Notes under the pieces: model-generated | Seen by the model: the letters and a program-made list of their open reading frames with translations, nothing else | Told to the model about the DNA's origin: nothing | Database searches by the model: none | NCBI GenBank assembly: GCA_903900265.1 | Contig: CAIUMM010000152.1 | Coordinates: forward strand, 28,744 to 92,743 | From: an uncultured Pseudomonadota bacterium | GTDB taxonomy: Bacteria > Myxococcota_A > UBA796 > SXON01 | Length of the DNA stretch: 64,000 nt | Reading direction: 5' to 3' | Program-made: the position numbers and the translations under genes | In this document: positions 35,049 to 42,168 of the stretch, in pieces | Layout: the number at the start of each line of letters is the position of its first letter | Position numbering within the stretch: the first letter of the stretch is position 1

Positions 35049-35642
35049 ATGGATACCACCAGCATTTCGTTCCCCTCCGGCGCTGTTGGCCCCGGTTTCA
35101 CCCCGCCGTTCCTCGTGTCGTCCCTCCGCCCCGGCGAGGGCGGTGTCACCGGCTACGGGGACATCAACGTGGCTCCGATGCGTCTGAACGGGCGCGTGCA
35201 CGCCGTGCGTTCGCCTATCGGCCCGGTGCATGGCTACCGCGACCAGACCCGTCCGCTCGGCCCGGCCACCTACATCCCGACCAACCTCGCTGGCCCGATC
35301 TACCCGGGCGTGGGCAGGGGCGGCTGGCACGTGGGGCCGACCGTGGTTCACGGGCAGCTTCCGTACGGCCCGTACTCCACGCGCTTTTGGGAGCAAGATC
35401 GGAACCTGCACACCTACGGTGCGCCGCTGCGGGACATCCCGGAGGCATACGTCACCGAGTCCCGCAATCAGGTGGGGATCGGTGCGTTCTCCGGTGCCGT
35501 CACCGGAGCCGTTGTCGGTAAGCTGGTGTTCCCGGAACTCGGCATCGTGAAGGGTGCGCTGTACGGAGCCGCGTTCGCGGGAGCGGCCATGCTTGTCGAG
35601 CGTTTGTACCTCGGCGTCGTGTTGCAGACGGCGCGCAAATGA
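35049..35642 (+). CDS. Gly/Pro/Tyr-rich protein with C-terminal hydrophobic region
   Basis: 197 residues. Residues 1-135 are beta-like and rich in Gly, Pro, Tyr and Arg (RLNGRVHAVRSPIGPVHGYRDQTRP); residues 140-180 contain Gly/Ala-rich hydrophobic segments (GAFSGAVTGAVVGKLVF, GALYGAAFAGAAM), probably a membrane hairpin, ending QTARK. Overlaps the next gene by ATGA. Virion membrane protein by context. Confidence 0.74.
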   Translation: MDTTSISFPSGAVGPGFTPPFLVSSLRPGEGGVTGYGDINVAPMRLNGRVHAVRSPIGPVHGYRDQTRPLGPATYIPTNLAGPIYPGVGRGGWHVGPTVVHGQLPYGPYSTRFWEQDRNLHTYGAPLRDIPEAYVTESRNQVGIGAFSGAVTGAVVGKLVFPELGIVKGALYGAAFAGAAMLVERLYLGVVLQTARK

Positions 35643-35932
35643 GACCCGGCCACCCGATCCGTTTTCGGGGGGCACTCTCTCCGGCGCGTTCCTACGGCAA
35701 GACCCGTCCCCTCGTCGGCGGGCCGCCGCCAAGCGCGCTTTCGCCCGCGATGGGCGTAGCCGGGATTGCGCTGATTGCGGGCATCCTCGTGGTGCCCACC
35801 TTCGTCATAGTGCCTTGGATCGTCAAGGGGTTTGCTCCGGAGTGGTCGTACGGTCGCCGGGTGGCTGTCGGTCTGGGTGTGAGTTTTATCGCAGGCACGC
35901 TCACGACCATCGCTACCGGGGGTAGGAAGTAG
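35639..35932 (+). CDS. Small two-span membrane protein
   Basis: 97 residues. Basic N-terminus (RPGHPIRFRGALSPARSYGKTRP), hydrophobic helices at about 40-60 and 74-92, end GGRK. N-terminal RF and RSYG echoes the RFxSSRxxYG signature of other small membrane proteins. Function unknown. Confidence 0.73.
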   Translation: MRPGHPIRFRGALSPARSYGKTRPLVGGPPPSALSPAMGVAGIALIAGILVVPTFVIVPWIVKGFAPEWSYGRRVAVGLGVSFIAGTLTTIATGGRK

Positions 35933-35963
35933 ACAACGGCGCTCCGACGGTTAGACAGCCGGC

Positions 35964-36500
35964 ATGTACTACGCAGACAGTCTGTTGGATCGGTTTCGGA
36001 ACGTAGACGCGCTCGCGCAGCGGGGAGTCGGGGGGGAGCGGGACAACGCCGTCCGCATCCTCGCCGACATGGAGCGGAAGTACCCGGGCATCCGGGGTCA
36101 AGCGTACCCGCGCTCTCCGAAGAACGAAGCGCCCCACCTCGACGCGTTCACCGCCGCTTCGGGCAACTTCGGCGGCCCGGTAGCCGGAGCCCCTCCGAAG
36201 GCCGCCGGGTTCGATTGGCGGAACGCGGCACAGGACGCGTTCGGGTGGGCGGCGCGCATGGCGGCGGAGGTCGCCGCGTCGAAGGAGATAGAGCGCATCG
36301 TCGCGTCCATCACGGAGGTGCAGTCGAAGAACCTGTCCAGCGGCAAGTTCCAAGTCTCGGTTCGCTTTGGCGCGGAGGAGTTGGGCTACCACCTGAGCCG
36401 GATGACCCCGGTGCAGCGGGCCGAGTTCATCGAGCGCGTCACCGGCCTATTCCGCGAGGAGTTGACCTATGCGCTGACCCCCTCGGAGGAGGAGGATTGA
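35964..36500 (+). CDS. Helical protein, unknown
   Basis: 178 residues from ATG 35964. N-terminal MYYADSLLDRFRNVDALAQRG, a Pro/Gly linker near 65-75, then a long helical C-terminal half with an acidic end (EEED). No membrane helix. Stops exactly at the neighbouring antisense stop (TGATCA shared palindrome). Not recognised. Confidence 0.72.
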   Translation: MYYADSLLDRFRNVDALAQRGVGGERDNAVRILADMERKYPGIRGQAYPRSPKNEAPHLDAFTAASGNFGGPVAGAPPKAAGFDWRNAAQDAFGWAARMAAEVAASKEIERIVASITEVQSKNLSSGKFQVSVRFGAEELGYHLSRMTPVQRAEFIERVTGLFREELTYALTPSEEED

Positions 36501-36845
36501 TCAGATCGTGATGCCGTTCACGTAGATCAGGTTGACGACCGTGCCGTTTACCGACGCGTCGAGGAAAAGCTGATCGGAACCCGCGCCCGTGCCTCCGGCG
36601 GGCCGCTGACTGAGCGGGCCAATGGCGAGCGTGATGGAGGCGGACGGAGGGATCGGAACCGCAGCAGCGACGGTGAACGAACCTGCGACCGGCACCCATT
36701 GAGCGTACGCCGTGGCTGCCTGCGACGTGTTGTAGAGGATGAGCGTGTGGCAGTTGTCCGGCACCAGCACAGCCGGAGCGACCGCCGTGCCAGCGGCGGC
36801 CACGGTGACAACGGTTCCCTGAGCGGGTTTGAGCGAGAGCGCCAT
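36501..36845 (-). CDS. Small beta-sandwich-like virion protein
   Basis: 114 residues, Ala/Val/Pro/Thr-rich with alternating hydrophobics (CHTLILYNTS, SITLAIGPLS, VVNLIYVNGITI) and almost no charge. Composition equals that of the beta-rich proteins at 17415 and 28562. Likely capsid or decoration protein. Confidence 0.7.
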   Translation of the reverse strand: MALSLKPAQGTVVTVAAAGTAVAPAVLVPDNCHTLILYNTSQAATAYAQWVPVAGSFTVAAAVPIPPSASITLAIGPLSQRPAGGTGAGSDQLFLDASVNGTVVNLIYVNGITI

Positions 36846-36854
36846 ATCGAACCT

Positions 36855-37304
36855 CTACTTCTTGTGGTACGCGGACTTGATGATGGCTTCGAGAGCCCCG
36901 GAGACGATGGTCTTCGCAACGTCCTTGGGAGCCACTCGCCCTTCGACGGCTTTGCGCACCCCGGCGAGCAGGTAGGGCTCCAGAATCTCGGTGCCGGAGC
37001 CCCGGTAGGACGGGGGCCAGTAGCGGCTGTGCCGCCCGTTTTCGAGGATGTCGTTGATCGCCGCTTCGGGCATCACGATTGACCAGATGGGCGTCAAGCT
37101 CTCGGCAAGCTCCGGAGCAGACGGAAGCCGCACGTCAATGCCGATGGCTTTCAGCGTCTCGAAACCCTTGACAATGTTAGCCCAATCGTACTCTTTTTCG
37201 AGCACCCGCACGACCTCCGACCGGACGTACATGCGGAAAGCGACCCACCCCAACGTACCGGCTCCGGCGACGGTTGCAGCGACGATGACAGGACGGGTGC
37301 TCAT
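36855..37304 (-). CDS. N-terminally anchored membrane protein
   Basis: 149 residues. Hydrophobic helix at 5-25 (VIVAATVAGAGTLGWVAF), then a helical soluble domain with WPPSYRGSGTE and a C-terminal basic end (YHKK). Only a degenerate late box is found upstream. Last gene of the structural half on this strand before the early block. Not recognised. Confidence 0.74.
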   Translation of the reverse strand: MSTRPVIVAATVAGAGTLGWVAFRMYVRSEVVRVLEKEYDWANIVKGFETLKAIGIDVRLPSAPELAESLTPIWSIVMPEAAINDILENGRHSRYWPPSYRGSGTEILEPYLLAGVRKAVEGRVAPKDVAKTIVSGALEAIIKSAYHKK

Positions 37305-37356
37305 ACCCTGTATGCTATGCAGGAGGGAGCGACTGTGCGAGTTGTTCGAGTGCTAT
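37300..37356 (-). promoter_or_regulatory. Degenerate late-type promoter
   Basis: ATAGCACTCGAA (box start at 37356) is close to the late box, but the spacing differs: candidate minus-10 elements sit 39 or 51 bp away (TAGCAT or TATGAG, the latter overlapping the ATG). Weak member or relic. Confidence 0.35.
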
Positions 37357-37521
37357 CCGATCTACACGGCGCTGCGGAGCGTTTTCGCCCTTCGCCCACC
37401 GATAGACCGTCCGGGTCGAGACACGACCTCCGAGCTTCTCGGCGATGGTGGCGTGTGTGAGCCCGGCAGACAACAAGACCTGCACAAGTTCGCGTGCACG
37501 CGAGATTTCATCGGCAATCAT
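37315..37521 (-). CDS. Small helix-turn-helix protein
   Basis: 68 residues from ATG 37521. Helix-turn-helix pattern ATIAEKLGGRVSTRTVYRWAKGENAP, as in XRE or replication-terminator-like regulators. The same ...RTV.RWA.G...P core appears in the protein at 43989. Own promoter (TTGACA) directly upstream, with no Shine-Dalgarno, so the mRNA is leaderless or nearly so. Probably a repressor controlling the early block; target not proven. Confidence 0.8.
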   Translation of the reverse strand: MIADEISRARELVQVLLSAGLTHATIAEKLGGRVSTRTVYRWAKGENAPQRRVDRIALEQLAQSLPPA

Positions 37522-37530
37522 GGGAGGAGG

Positions 37531-37557
37531 GGTATACGGCAGATCGCCATTTGTCAA
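37531..37557 (-). promoter_or_regulatory. TTGACA promoter of the helix-turn-helix gene
   Basis: TTGACA 37557-37552 and TATACC 37536-37531 on the minus strand. The spacer is 15 bp, shorter than usual. The ATG lies 9 nt after the minus-10. Confidence 0.55.
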
Positions 37558-37865
37558 CCACCGGCTGCGCGGAGCGCCGTCTCGACGTTCGCACGGGCAC
37601 GGCGCAGCACTTCGGCGTAGATGGCGGGGTCGATGGATGTCGGAGGGGATTCTACCCACGTCAGGTAGCCCCGCACCGCGTTGATCAGGTCGTTGTCAAA
37701 CGCGGCGTCTCGCGTCTCCGCTGCCTGTTGGGCTTCGTCCAACGCCTCCTCCTGCGCTTCAAGCTGCTCTGTGAGGGCTGCGATCTTCTCGTCCTTGTCC
37801 GCGAGCGCCTGTTCGAGCTTGGATACGCGAGAGAGCAGCATGGTGAGGGTGCCGTCTTCGATCAT
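37554..37865 (-). CDS. Small coiled-coil protein
   Basis: 103 residues from ATG 37865, GGAG upstream, overlapping the previous stop by four bases. Residues 10-50 are a leucine-zipper-like coiled coil (LLSRVSKLEQALADKDEKIAALTEQLEA in pieces), then an acidic helix and a C-terminal helical region. Early-type small gene; function unknown. Confidence 0.72.
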   Translation of the reverse strand: MIEDGTLTMLLSRVSKLEQALADKDEKIAALTEQLEAQEEALDEAQQAAETRDAAFDNDLINAVRGYLTWVESPPTSIDPAIYAEVLRRARANVETALRAAGG

Positions 37866-38080
37866 GGCAGGTACTCCCCGATGCGACGGAGGAACAAGCC
37901 GACCCGGAACAACCGGTGTTCCCATTTCGTCGGTCGCGGACGCGACAGCACGTGTTTCTCTCCGCGTTCGCGTAGCCGCGTGACATCGCTCGACGTGAGG
38001 AGCCAATGCTCCTTGTGGTCGTCAGGCCACGCCACAACAACGTGAAAGTAATCTCCGATTTTCGTCACTTTTCCAGACAC
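37862..38080 (-). CDS. Small basic protein
   Basis: 72 residues from GTG 38080, chosen for the GGAGG 4 nt upstream. Beta-like N-terminus (GKVTKIGDYFHVVVAWPDDHKEHWLL) then a basic segment (LRERGEKHVLSRPRPTKWEHRLFRVG). Not recognised. Overlaps the next gene (ATGA). Confidence 0.65.
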   Translation of the reverse strand: MSGKVTKIGDYFHVVVAWPDDHKEHWLLTSSDVTRLRERGEKHVLSRPRPTKWEHRLFRVGLFLRRIGEYLP

Positions 38081-38130
38081 ACAACCTCCGTAGTAGGGAC
38101 GATGCCTATATCCCGACGTATTGACGTTCG

Positions 38131-38310
38131 TCAAGGCGCACGCTGCGAAAGCCAAACGAACCCCCCGTTGTCGTCGTCCCACTCGATGTCCGCCACACGG
38201 TCGCAGGTAGTACACGTCACTTCCCGTACCTCCGACGTGTAGGGCGACCAATCACCAAGATCGATTGTCGCCCCACAATAGGGGCAATCGTGCTCGTCAA
38301 TCTCGGTCAA
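38131..38310 (-). CDS. Zinc-ribbon miniprotein
   Basis: 59 residues from TTG 38310 with AAGG 8 nt upstream; TTG overlaps the preceding stop (TTGA). Two knuckles, CPYCG at residues 9-13 and CTTC at 33-36, make a four-cysteine zinc ribbon. The C-terminal part is acidic and aromatic. It is small enough to be missed by gene callers. Possibly a nucleic-acid or protein adaptor. Confidence 0.7.
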   Translation of the reverse strand: MTEIDEHDCPYCGATIDLGDWSPYTSEVREVTCTTCDRVADIEWDDDNGGFVWLSQRAP

Positions 38311-38483
38311 GGTCGCACCTTACGTCTGAGCCACTCTATCGCCGCGTCGGTGTCGCCCCGACACTCGGTTAGGGCGCGCTCACACTCCGTTCGTGTAGCC
38401 CCGGTGGCGTGTCTCAGTCGTTGAACCTGCACAAAACGCCGCGTTTCCCGCTCTGCACGGGACGGGGCAAAACCTTGACTCAT
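38307..38483 (-). CDS. EF-Ts N-terminal (UBA-like) domain miniprotein
   Basis: 58 residues from ATG 38483, overlapping the upstream stop (ATGA). The segment VQRLRHATGATRTECERALTE with GDTDAAIEWLRR matches the helical UBA/TS-N domain at the start of elongation factor Ts (L-R-x-x-T-G-A ... C-x-x-A-L ... G-D-x-x-x-A-I-x-W-L-R). The catalytic dimerisation domain of EF-Ts is absent. In EF-Ts this domain docks on EF-Tu, so this may bind host EF-Tu or mimic a UBA module (inference). Confidence 0.72.
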   Translation of the reverse strand: MSQGFAPSRAERETRRFVQVQRLRHATGATRTECERALTECRGDTDAAIEWLRRKVRP

Positions 38484-38953
38484 GGCGCAGCCTCTAAGGC
38501 GGCGACGAGCGCATCGGCTTCAGTTGCTCCGTAGACGTACCCTTTTTGCGGAGTCTCGACGCACCATTGTTCCCTGTAGCAAAACGCCTCGTCCTGACCC
38601 CACGCCTCCCGCACCAGCGCCAGATAGACGCCCCATCCGGGGGCGATGGAACAACCGCAGCACATTTCGGGCTGGCCCCACGCCTCCCGCACCCGCGCGA
38701 GCAGACACCCGACCGTCGCGGCATCGGAGAGATCGGGGATCGCTTTGCTCTGCCACGCCCCGTCTGCGTGTTCTGTCGGGGGATCACCCTCCCACCAGTT
38801 TACCGCCCCGTCGTCGCCTACGATCATGGGACGCGCCCACAACCAGTACCCGCGGACGACGCCGGAAGGCCAGAGCATGACCATACCCGGCATCCACTTC
38901 CAGCCCTTGCACGCGACGGCGCGGCGGGCGAGGGCGATCAAGTCGTCGGTCAT
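38480..38953 (-). CDS. Phage-type hypothetical protein with REAWG repeats
   Basis: 157 residues. N-terminal LARRAVACKGWKWMPGM is a pattern I know from small phage hypotheticals. LLARVREAWGQ near 85-95 and LALVREAWGQ near 112-121 form an internal duplication, with a C-x-x-C-C between them (MCCGC). Soluble. ATGA overlaps at both ends. Function unknown. Confidence 0.72.
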   Translation of the reverse strand: MTDDLIALARRAVACKGWKWMPGMVMLWPSGVVRGYWLWARPMIVGDDGAVNWWEGDPPTEHADGAWQSKAIPDLSDAATVGCLLARVREAWGQPEMCCGCSIAPGWGVYLALVREAWGQDEAFCYREQWCVETPQKGYVYGATEADALVAALEAAP

Positions 38954-39279
38954 TCAGTCTCCCAAAAGGTAAGGTCAACGCCGGGATACCGGCGCAGAAA
39001 GTTGTGGCGGGTGTCGGCATCCCAAAGATCGAGCGTCGGGTGCTCAACGAGCGTGTATTCGCCCCGGCATAGCGTCCGCTCCACCCAGCGCAGCGGGTAG
39101 ACGCCGTGCCGTTGAACGCACGCCGCCGCCCAAAAGTGCGGAGCTTCGCCCGCCGCTATCGCCTTTTCGTCGCTGGCATGGTAGCCGCCGACAATGACGT
39201 AGGGTGCGCCCCGGTCGTGGATTCGCGCACCTACCCACGGGGGGCGTCTGAGCAGTTCTTTACGTTCGTCGTCGGTCAT
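38950..39279 (-). CDS. Small soluble protein, unknown
   Basis: 109 residues, Trp/His/Arg-rich with GARIHDRGAPYVIVGGYHASD. No membrane helix; no recognised motif. Coupled to the next gene (ATGA). Its start lies just beside the 6-bp minisatellite. Confidence 0.7.
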   Translation of the reverse strand: MTDDERKELLRRPPWVGARIHDRGAPYVIVGGYHASDEKAIAAGEAPHFWAAACVQRHGVYPLRWVERTLCRGEYTLVEHPTLDLWDADTRHNFLRRYPGVDLTFWETE

Positions 39280-39291
39280 AAATCACTCCGA

Positions 39292-39402
39292 TACGACCGC
39301 GACCACGACCCCGACCACGACCCCGACCCCGACCACGACCACGACCGCGACCGCGACCCCGACCCCGACCCCGACCGCGACCGCGACCACGACCCCACCA
39401 GC
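39292..39402 (+). repeat. Six-base minisatellite GACCNC
   Basis: About 18 copies of GACC(A/C/G)C in tandem with variable fifth base. It fills most of the 139-bp gap between two early genes and has no stop in one frame on either strand, but I judge it non-coding. Nothing else is seen in the gap. Confidence 0.85.
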
Positions 39403-39418
39403 CACGGGGGTAAGGCGA

Positions 39419-39799
39419 TCACTTCGCCACACGGGGGAGAGGGTGCGCCCACGGGCTCACGTCCACAATAGCCCCGCGACTGATCACCACCCCGGCGGGG
39501 TAGGGCTCGACTTCGGCCAGCGTGCCGGTGGCGAGAGCTACGGAAAACTGGCCCGAATCCGCGATCCAAGCGGCGTCCGCGAGGGAGATTTCGCCGGGGT
39601 AGATCGCGGAGATCCGCCCGGTGTAGTGGTAGGTCACCGTGCGGACAAACACCGCATCCCCGACGCTGTACGGGGACGCCGGGAGCCCTTGGGGCTCGTA
39701 GGCGGGGACAGGCGGGGCGATAGGGAGCAGCAGGTTTTGGATCTCGCGGATCTGCCGGATCTGCCGCAAGGTAAGGTCGGAAACGTCGATAATAGACAT
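39419..39799 (-). CDS. Phage-type hypothetical protein
   Basis: 126 residues from ATG 39799 (GGAG upstream). Helical start (DLTLRQIRQIREIQNLLLPIA), then beta strands (VGDAVFVRTVTYHYTGRISAIYPGEI in pieces, FSVALATGTLAEVE). The beta part resembles a small SH3-like or tail-accessory domain seen in phage hypotheticals. Soluble; early block; role unknown. Confidence 0.73.
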   Translation of the reverse strand: MSIIDVSDLTLRQIRQIREIQNLLLPIAPPVPAYEPQGLPASPYSVGDAVFVRTVTYHYTGRISAIYPGEISLADAAWIADSGQFSVALATGTLAEVEPYPAGVVISRGAIVDVSPWAHPLPRVAK

Positions 39800-39801
39800 A
39801 G

Positions 39802-40185
39802 TTACTCCAGATTGTTGTTTTCGGGTAGGTGATGCTCGCCCTTCTCGACCATGCGTAGCAGCGCGGCCAAAAAGTCGGGGAGCGGTACGATGGTGTTCGG
39901 GGCATAGGCGGCACGCAGGTAAGCCAGCACGGCGGCGCGCTCGGTGTCGGCGGTGCGCTCCGGGCACGGTTCGGGGGCCATTCCGTCCCCCTCGCGGCGG
40001 TGCTCGCCGCTCTGGTGTTCCGGCACCCACTCCGGCGTCGAGCACCACGCACGATGCTCGCGCCCGCTGCGAATGGGCACGCCGCACGTCTCACAGTTGT
40101 CGCAGCCGCACCCGGAGTTCGTTCGCATCCCGCCTCGTGTAACGGCGTACTTACAGGAGTTGGAGCCGCAGTCAGGCATGGTCAT
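39802..40185 (-). CDS. Cys-rich protein with family-type C-terminus
   Basis: 127 residues from ATG 40185 (GGAG 5 nt upstream). Nine Cys in the first 52 residues, with CGCDNCETC and a later HRAWC, suggest a zinc-binding domain. The C-terminal half (ERAAVLAYLRAAY, then MVEKGEHHLPEN) is a diverged copy of the ERAAVVAxLR ... AIERGEH family that follows upstream. Thus a fusion of zinc domain and family domain. Confidence 0.74.
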   Translation of the reverse strand: MTMPDCGSNSCKYAVTRGGMRTNSGCGCDNCETCGVPIRSGREHRAWCSTPEWVPEHQSGEHRREGDGMAPEPCPERTADTERAAVLAYLRAAYAPNTIVPLPDFLAALLRMVEKGEHHLPENNNLE

Positions 40186-40397
40186 TCGTTCTCCCGCTGG
40201 TTGATAGGCTCGTTGGTCGGGAAGCCTACAGCAGCCCAAGCGCGCACCGCGTTGTCCCGCGCAATCTGGGCGCGGGTGAACATGTGCGCTGCGGCATCTC
40301 GGGCAGGGTTGGGCGCACCCCCGGTGCAGCCGAAGGCAACGCCCGCTCTGTGGGCCGCAATCGTTGCGTCCAGTACGTCTCTGGCCAGCTTGTTCAT
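40182..40397 (-). CDS. Small helical protein
   Basis: 71 residues, ATGA overlaps both neighbours. Ala-rich helical (NKLARDVLDATIAAHRAGVAFG, DNAVRAWAAVGF). No motif. Contains Ala-Pro-Asn-Pro. Not recognised; early operon member. Confidence 0.68.
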   Translation of the reverse strand: MNKLARDVLDATIAAHRAGVAFGCTGGAPNPARDAAAHMFTRAQIARDNAVRAWAAVGFPTNEPINQRENE

Positions 40398-40843
40398 GCT
40401 TCCTCCTTGCGGCGGTGCTCGCCGCGTTCGATAGCGTCTGCCGCCTCATTTAGCGGATCGTCAACCGCCCACCGCTGGGACGCCGCTTGCAGCCATGCCA
40501 CCACGGCGGCGCGCTCGGAGTGAGCGGCAGTCTCCAAACCGTCAACCATCAACCGCAGGTTGGTGTTTGCAATCCGCAGCGCGTCGTTCTCCCCCTGCTG
40601 CTCGCGGTAGGCAAGGGCCAGCGAGTCGGCGCGCTTCCGCTGACCGTCCCGCTCGTTCTCCAAGCCCCCCGCGTCGTCCAGCAGTTGCAAGCGGTAAGCC
40701 TCCTCGTCAAGCAGCCGTTCCACCTCCGCCAACAATACGGCCAGCGCAGAAAAGGCATCGTCGCGTGCGGTATCGGTCATTCGGTCGTCGCCGTAGATGC
40801 CGTCGTTGATGCGGCTCTCGATTTCGTCAAGGTCGATGGTCAT
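40394..40843 (-). CDS. DLDxI...AIERGEH family protein, long version
   Basis: 149 residues. Starts TIDLDEIESR and ends AADAIERGEHRRKEE. Between lies a coiled coil (VERLLDEEAYRLQLLDDAGG, then ENERDGQRKRADSL) and SERAAVVAWLQAA. First of four complete tandem paralogues (149, 72, 130, 64 residues) with coupled starts. Function unknown; DLD-type N-termini followed by coiled coil suggest oligomerising adaptors. Confidence 0.75.
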   Translation of the reverse strand: MTIDLDEIESRINDGIYGDDRMTDTARDDAFSALAVLLAEVERLLDEEAYRLQLLDDAGGLENERDGQRKRADSLALAYREQQGENDALRIANTNLRLMVDGLETAAHSERAAVVAWLQAASQRWAVDDPLNEAADAIERGEHRRKEEA

Positions 40844-41058
40844 TCTGTCTCCTCGCGGCGGTGCTCGCCGCGTTCGATTGCGTCTGCGTAGTCCAACACC
40901 CTGTTGTCGTTACTGCCGCGCATGTACGCCACCACAGCGGCGCGCTCCCGCTCTACCTCCCCGCGCAGCCGCTCTACCTCACGGAGCAGATCATAAGTGT
41001 CTGTTAGGCTTTCTACGCCCCGGTCGAGGCGGCTCTGAATCGCGTCGAGATCGGTCAT
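40840..41058 (-). CDS. DLDxI...AIERGEH family protein, minimal version
   Basis: 72 residues: TDLDAIQSRLDRG, a coiled coil (LREVERLRGEVERERAAVVAYMR in pieces) and YADAIERGEHRREE. It is essentially the family core without inserts, so it defines the domain. ATGA overlaps at both ends. Confidence 0.75.
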   Translation of the reverse strand: MTDLDAIQSRLDRGVESLTDTYDLLREVERLRGEVERERAAVVAYMRGSNDNRVLDYADAIERGEHRREETE

Positions 41059-41447
41059 GCTTCCCCCTCGCGGCGGTGCTCGCCGCGTTCAATGGCGTCG
41101 GCCACGCTTGCCATGTCCACCAACGATAGGCCCATCGGCCCCGCCTCAAAACGTCGCAACGTAGCCACCACGGCTGCGCGTTCGCGCTTGGCCTCGTCGC
41201 GCAGCCGCTCCACCTCCGCGATCAGCCCGGCGATGTCGGCGGGCGCAGCGGCGATCAGCACAGCGTCGGCGTTCGCTTGCGTCCATTGACGGGCGCGACC
41301 CTGCTCCGTCGCATGACACCGCAGCGGGCCATGCGCCGACCACGCCTTCGGGCCAAGCTCGTCGGCTCCGGGGGCCAGTACCCCTTTCGTGGGCCACTTC
41401 CCCCACACGCGGGCCAGCCGCGCTTTGATGGAGTCAAGGTCGATCAT
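41055..41447 (-). CDS. DLDxI...AIERGEH family protein with an inserted middle
   Basis: 130 residues from ATG 41447. IDLDSIKARLARVWGKWP start; a middle segment with GPLRCHATEQGRARQW, an ADAVLIAAAPADIAGLI stretch, then EVERLRDEAKRERAAVVATLR and ADAIERGEHRREGEA. The middle insert (residues 20-75) resembles a small phage domain with AVAxHAxA pattern. Paralogue. Confidence 0.75.
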   Translation of the reverse strand: MIDLDSIKARLARVWGKWPTKGVLAPGADELGPKAWSAHGPLRCHATEQGRARQWTQANADAVLIAAAPADIAGLIAEVERLRDEAKRERAAVVATLRRFEAGPMGLSLVDMASVADAIERGEHRREGEA

Positions 41448-41638
41448 TCGTCCCCCTTGCGGTGTTCGCCCTGCTCGATAGCGTTGGCGAGGGCAATCCC
41501 CCCGTTGGCGCGAAGCCACGCTACCAACGCGAAACGCTCCCGTGCCGCATCGCGGAGGACGGTGTTTAGGCGTTCGATCTCCGCGACAAGAACGCGGGTG
41601 CGAGCAATCTCCGCCTTGATTGCGTCAAGATCGATCAT
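41444..41638 (-). CDS. DLDxI...AIEQGEH family protein, short
   Basis: 64 residues: IDLDAIKAEIARTRVLVAEIERL start, then RFALVAWLRANGG and LANAIEQGEHRKGDE. Most diverged tandem copy, with a degraded DNA hairpin. ATGA coupling to the next gene and from the membrane protein before it. Confidence 0.74.
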   Translation of the reverse strand: MIDLDAIKAEIARTRVLVAEIERLNTVLRDAARERFALVAWLRANGGIALANAIEQGEHRKGDE

Positions 41639-41826
41639 CCCTCCACCAGCATCGTGATCAGCAGGTAAGCGGGCACGCCGAAGACGAGAGCGATCAGCGT
41701 TTGCACCGCGTTGATCCGAAGGATCAAGATCAGCAGATCGTACGTCGGGATGTTCACCCCGGTCAGGGTGACTCGCTGAGGCTCTGGCGCGTCAAAGTAG
41801 GCGGGGGGAGTCGAGTAGTCGGGCAT
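41635..41826 (-). CDS. Small membrane protein at the head of the early operon
   Basis: 63 residues from ATG 41826 (AAGGA upstream, TTGACG promoter at 41889). Residues 1-25 polar with Tyr/Pro, residues 27-60 contain two hydrophobic stretches (YDLLILILRINAVQTLIALVF, AYLLITMLV). One or two spans. First gene of the operon that continues through the paralogue family. Confidence 0.75.
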   Translation of the reverse strand: MPDYSTPPAYFDAPEPQRVTLTGVNIPTYDLLILILRINAVQTLIALVFGVPAYLLITMLVEG

Positions 41827-41860
41827 CGGGTTCCTTCGCCGGGAATAGTCCGGCTCCGCT

Positions 41861-41889
41861 ACCCTACCCGGCTCGTTGACAACCGTCAA
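41861..41889 (-). promoter_or_regulatory. Early promoter TTGACG-N17-TAGGGT
   Basis: TTGACG 41889-41884, 17-bp spacer, TAGGGT 41866-41861 on the minus strand. The minus-35 is part of an inverted repeat TTGACggttGTCAA. No GTAGCACTC box. Confidence 0.78.
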
Positions 41890-41901
41890 GCCGCCCGGAC
41901 A

Positions 41902-42168
41902 CTAAAACAGGCTGAAGGCCTTGTGCACCGGCTCCTCGGCGATGAGCCGAACGAGGACGCCCGGAGTAGGGAACATCTCCGCACTCCCGTTCGCCGACGA
42001 CGAGAGGCAGACCGCCGCGACGAGGCCGCTGCGCCCGTTGACCTCCTCGCCGCCGTAGATGCTCCGCACCACGACCTCCTCGGTGTCCGTCGTCCACTTG
42101 ACCCGGGTGATGAGCCCGTACGTCCCGTGGTAGTACACGGTGCCGTAGATCATCTCCCCGGCGGTCAT
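41902..42168 (-). CDS. Small beta-rich protein, unknown
   Basis: 88 residues. EMIYGTVYYHGTYGLITRVKWTT and TEEVVVRSIYGGEEV suggest a small beta barrel. No membrane helix. ATGA coupling with the next gene. Not recognised. Confidence 0.7.
   Translation of the reverse strand: MTAGEMIYGTVYYHGTYGLITRVKWTTDTEEVVVRSIYGGEEVNGRSGLVAAVCLSSSANGSAEMFPTPGVLVRLIAEEPVHKAFSLF

Larger units (their letters stand above)
39994..41480 (-). repeat. Dispersed hairpin repeat GCGGCGgtgctCGCCGC in tandem paralogues
   Basis: Perfect copies at 39994-40010, 40409-40425, 40855-40871 and 41070-41086, and a degenerate one near 41456-41480. Each is an inverted repeat with a 6-bp stem and 5-nt loop near the 3' end of a gene and, except for the first copy, codes for the GEHRR part of the shared C-terminus. 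Confidence 0.8.

Noticed and set aside
39106..39471. Plus-strand open frame with Asp-His/Asp-Pro repeats
   Set aside because: Produced by the GACCNC minisatellite; overlaps a well-supported minus-strand gene and has no start signal.
41827..41889. N-terminal extension of the small membrane protein from TTG 41889, with an RRRNP motif
   Set aside because: The region is a good TTGACG-N17-TAGGGT promoter and ATG 41826 has its own ribosome-binding site.
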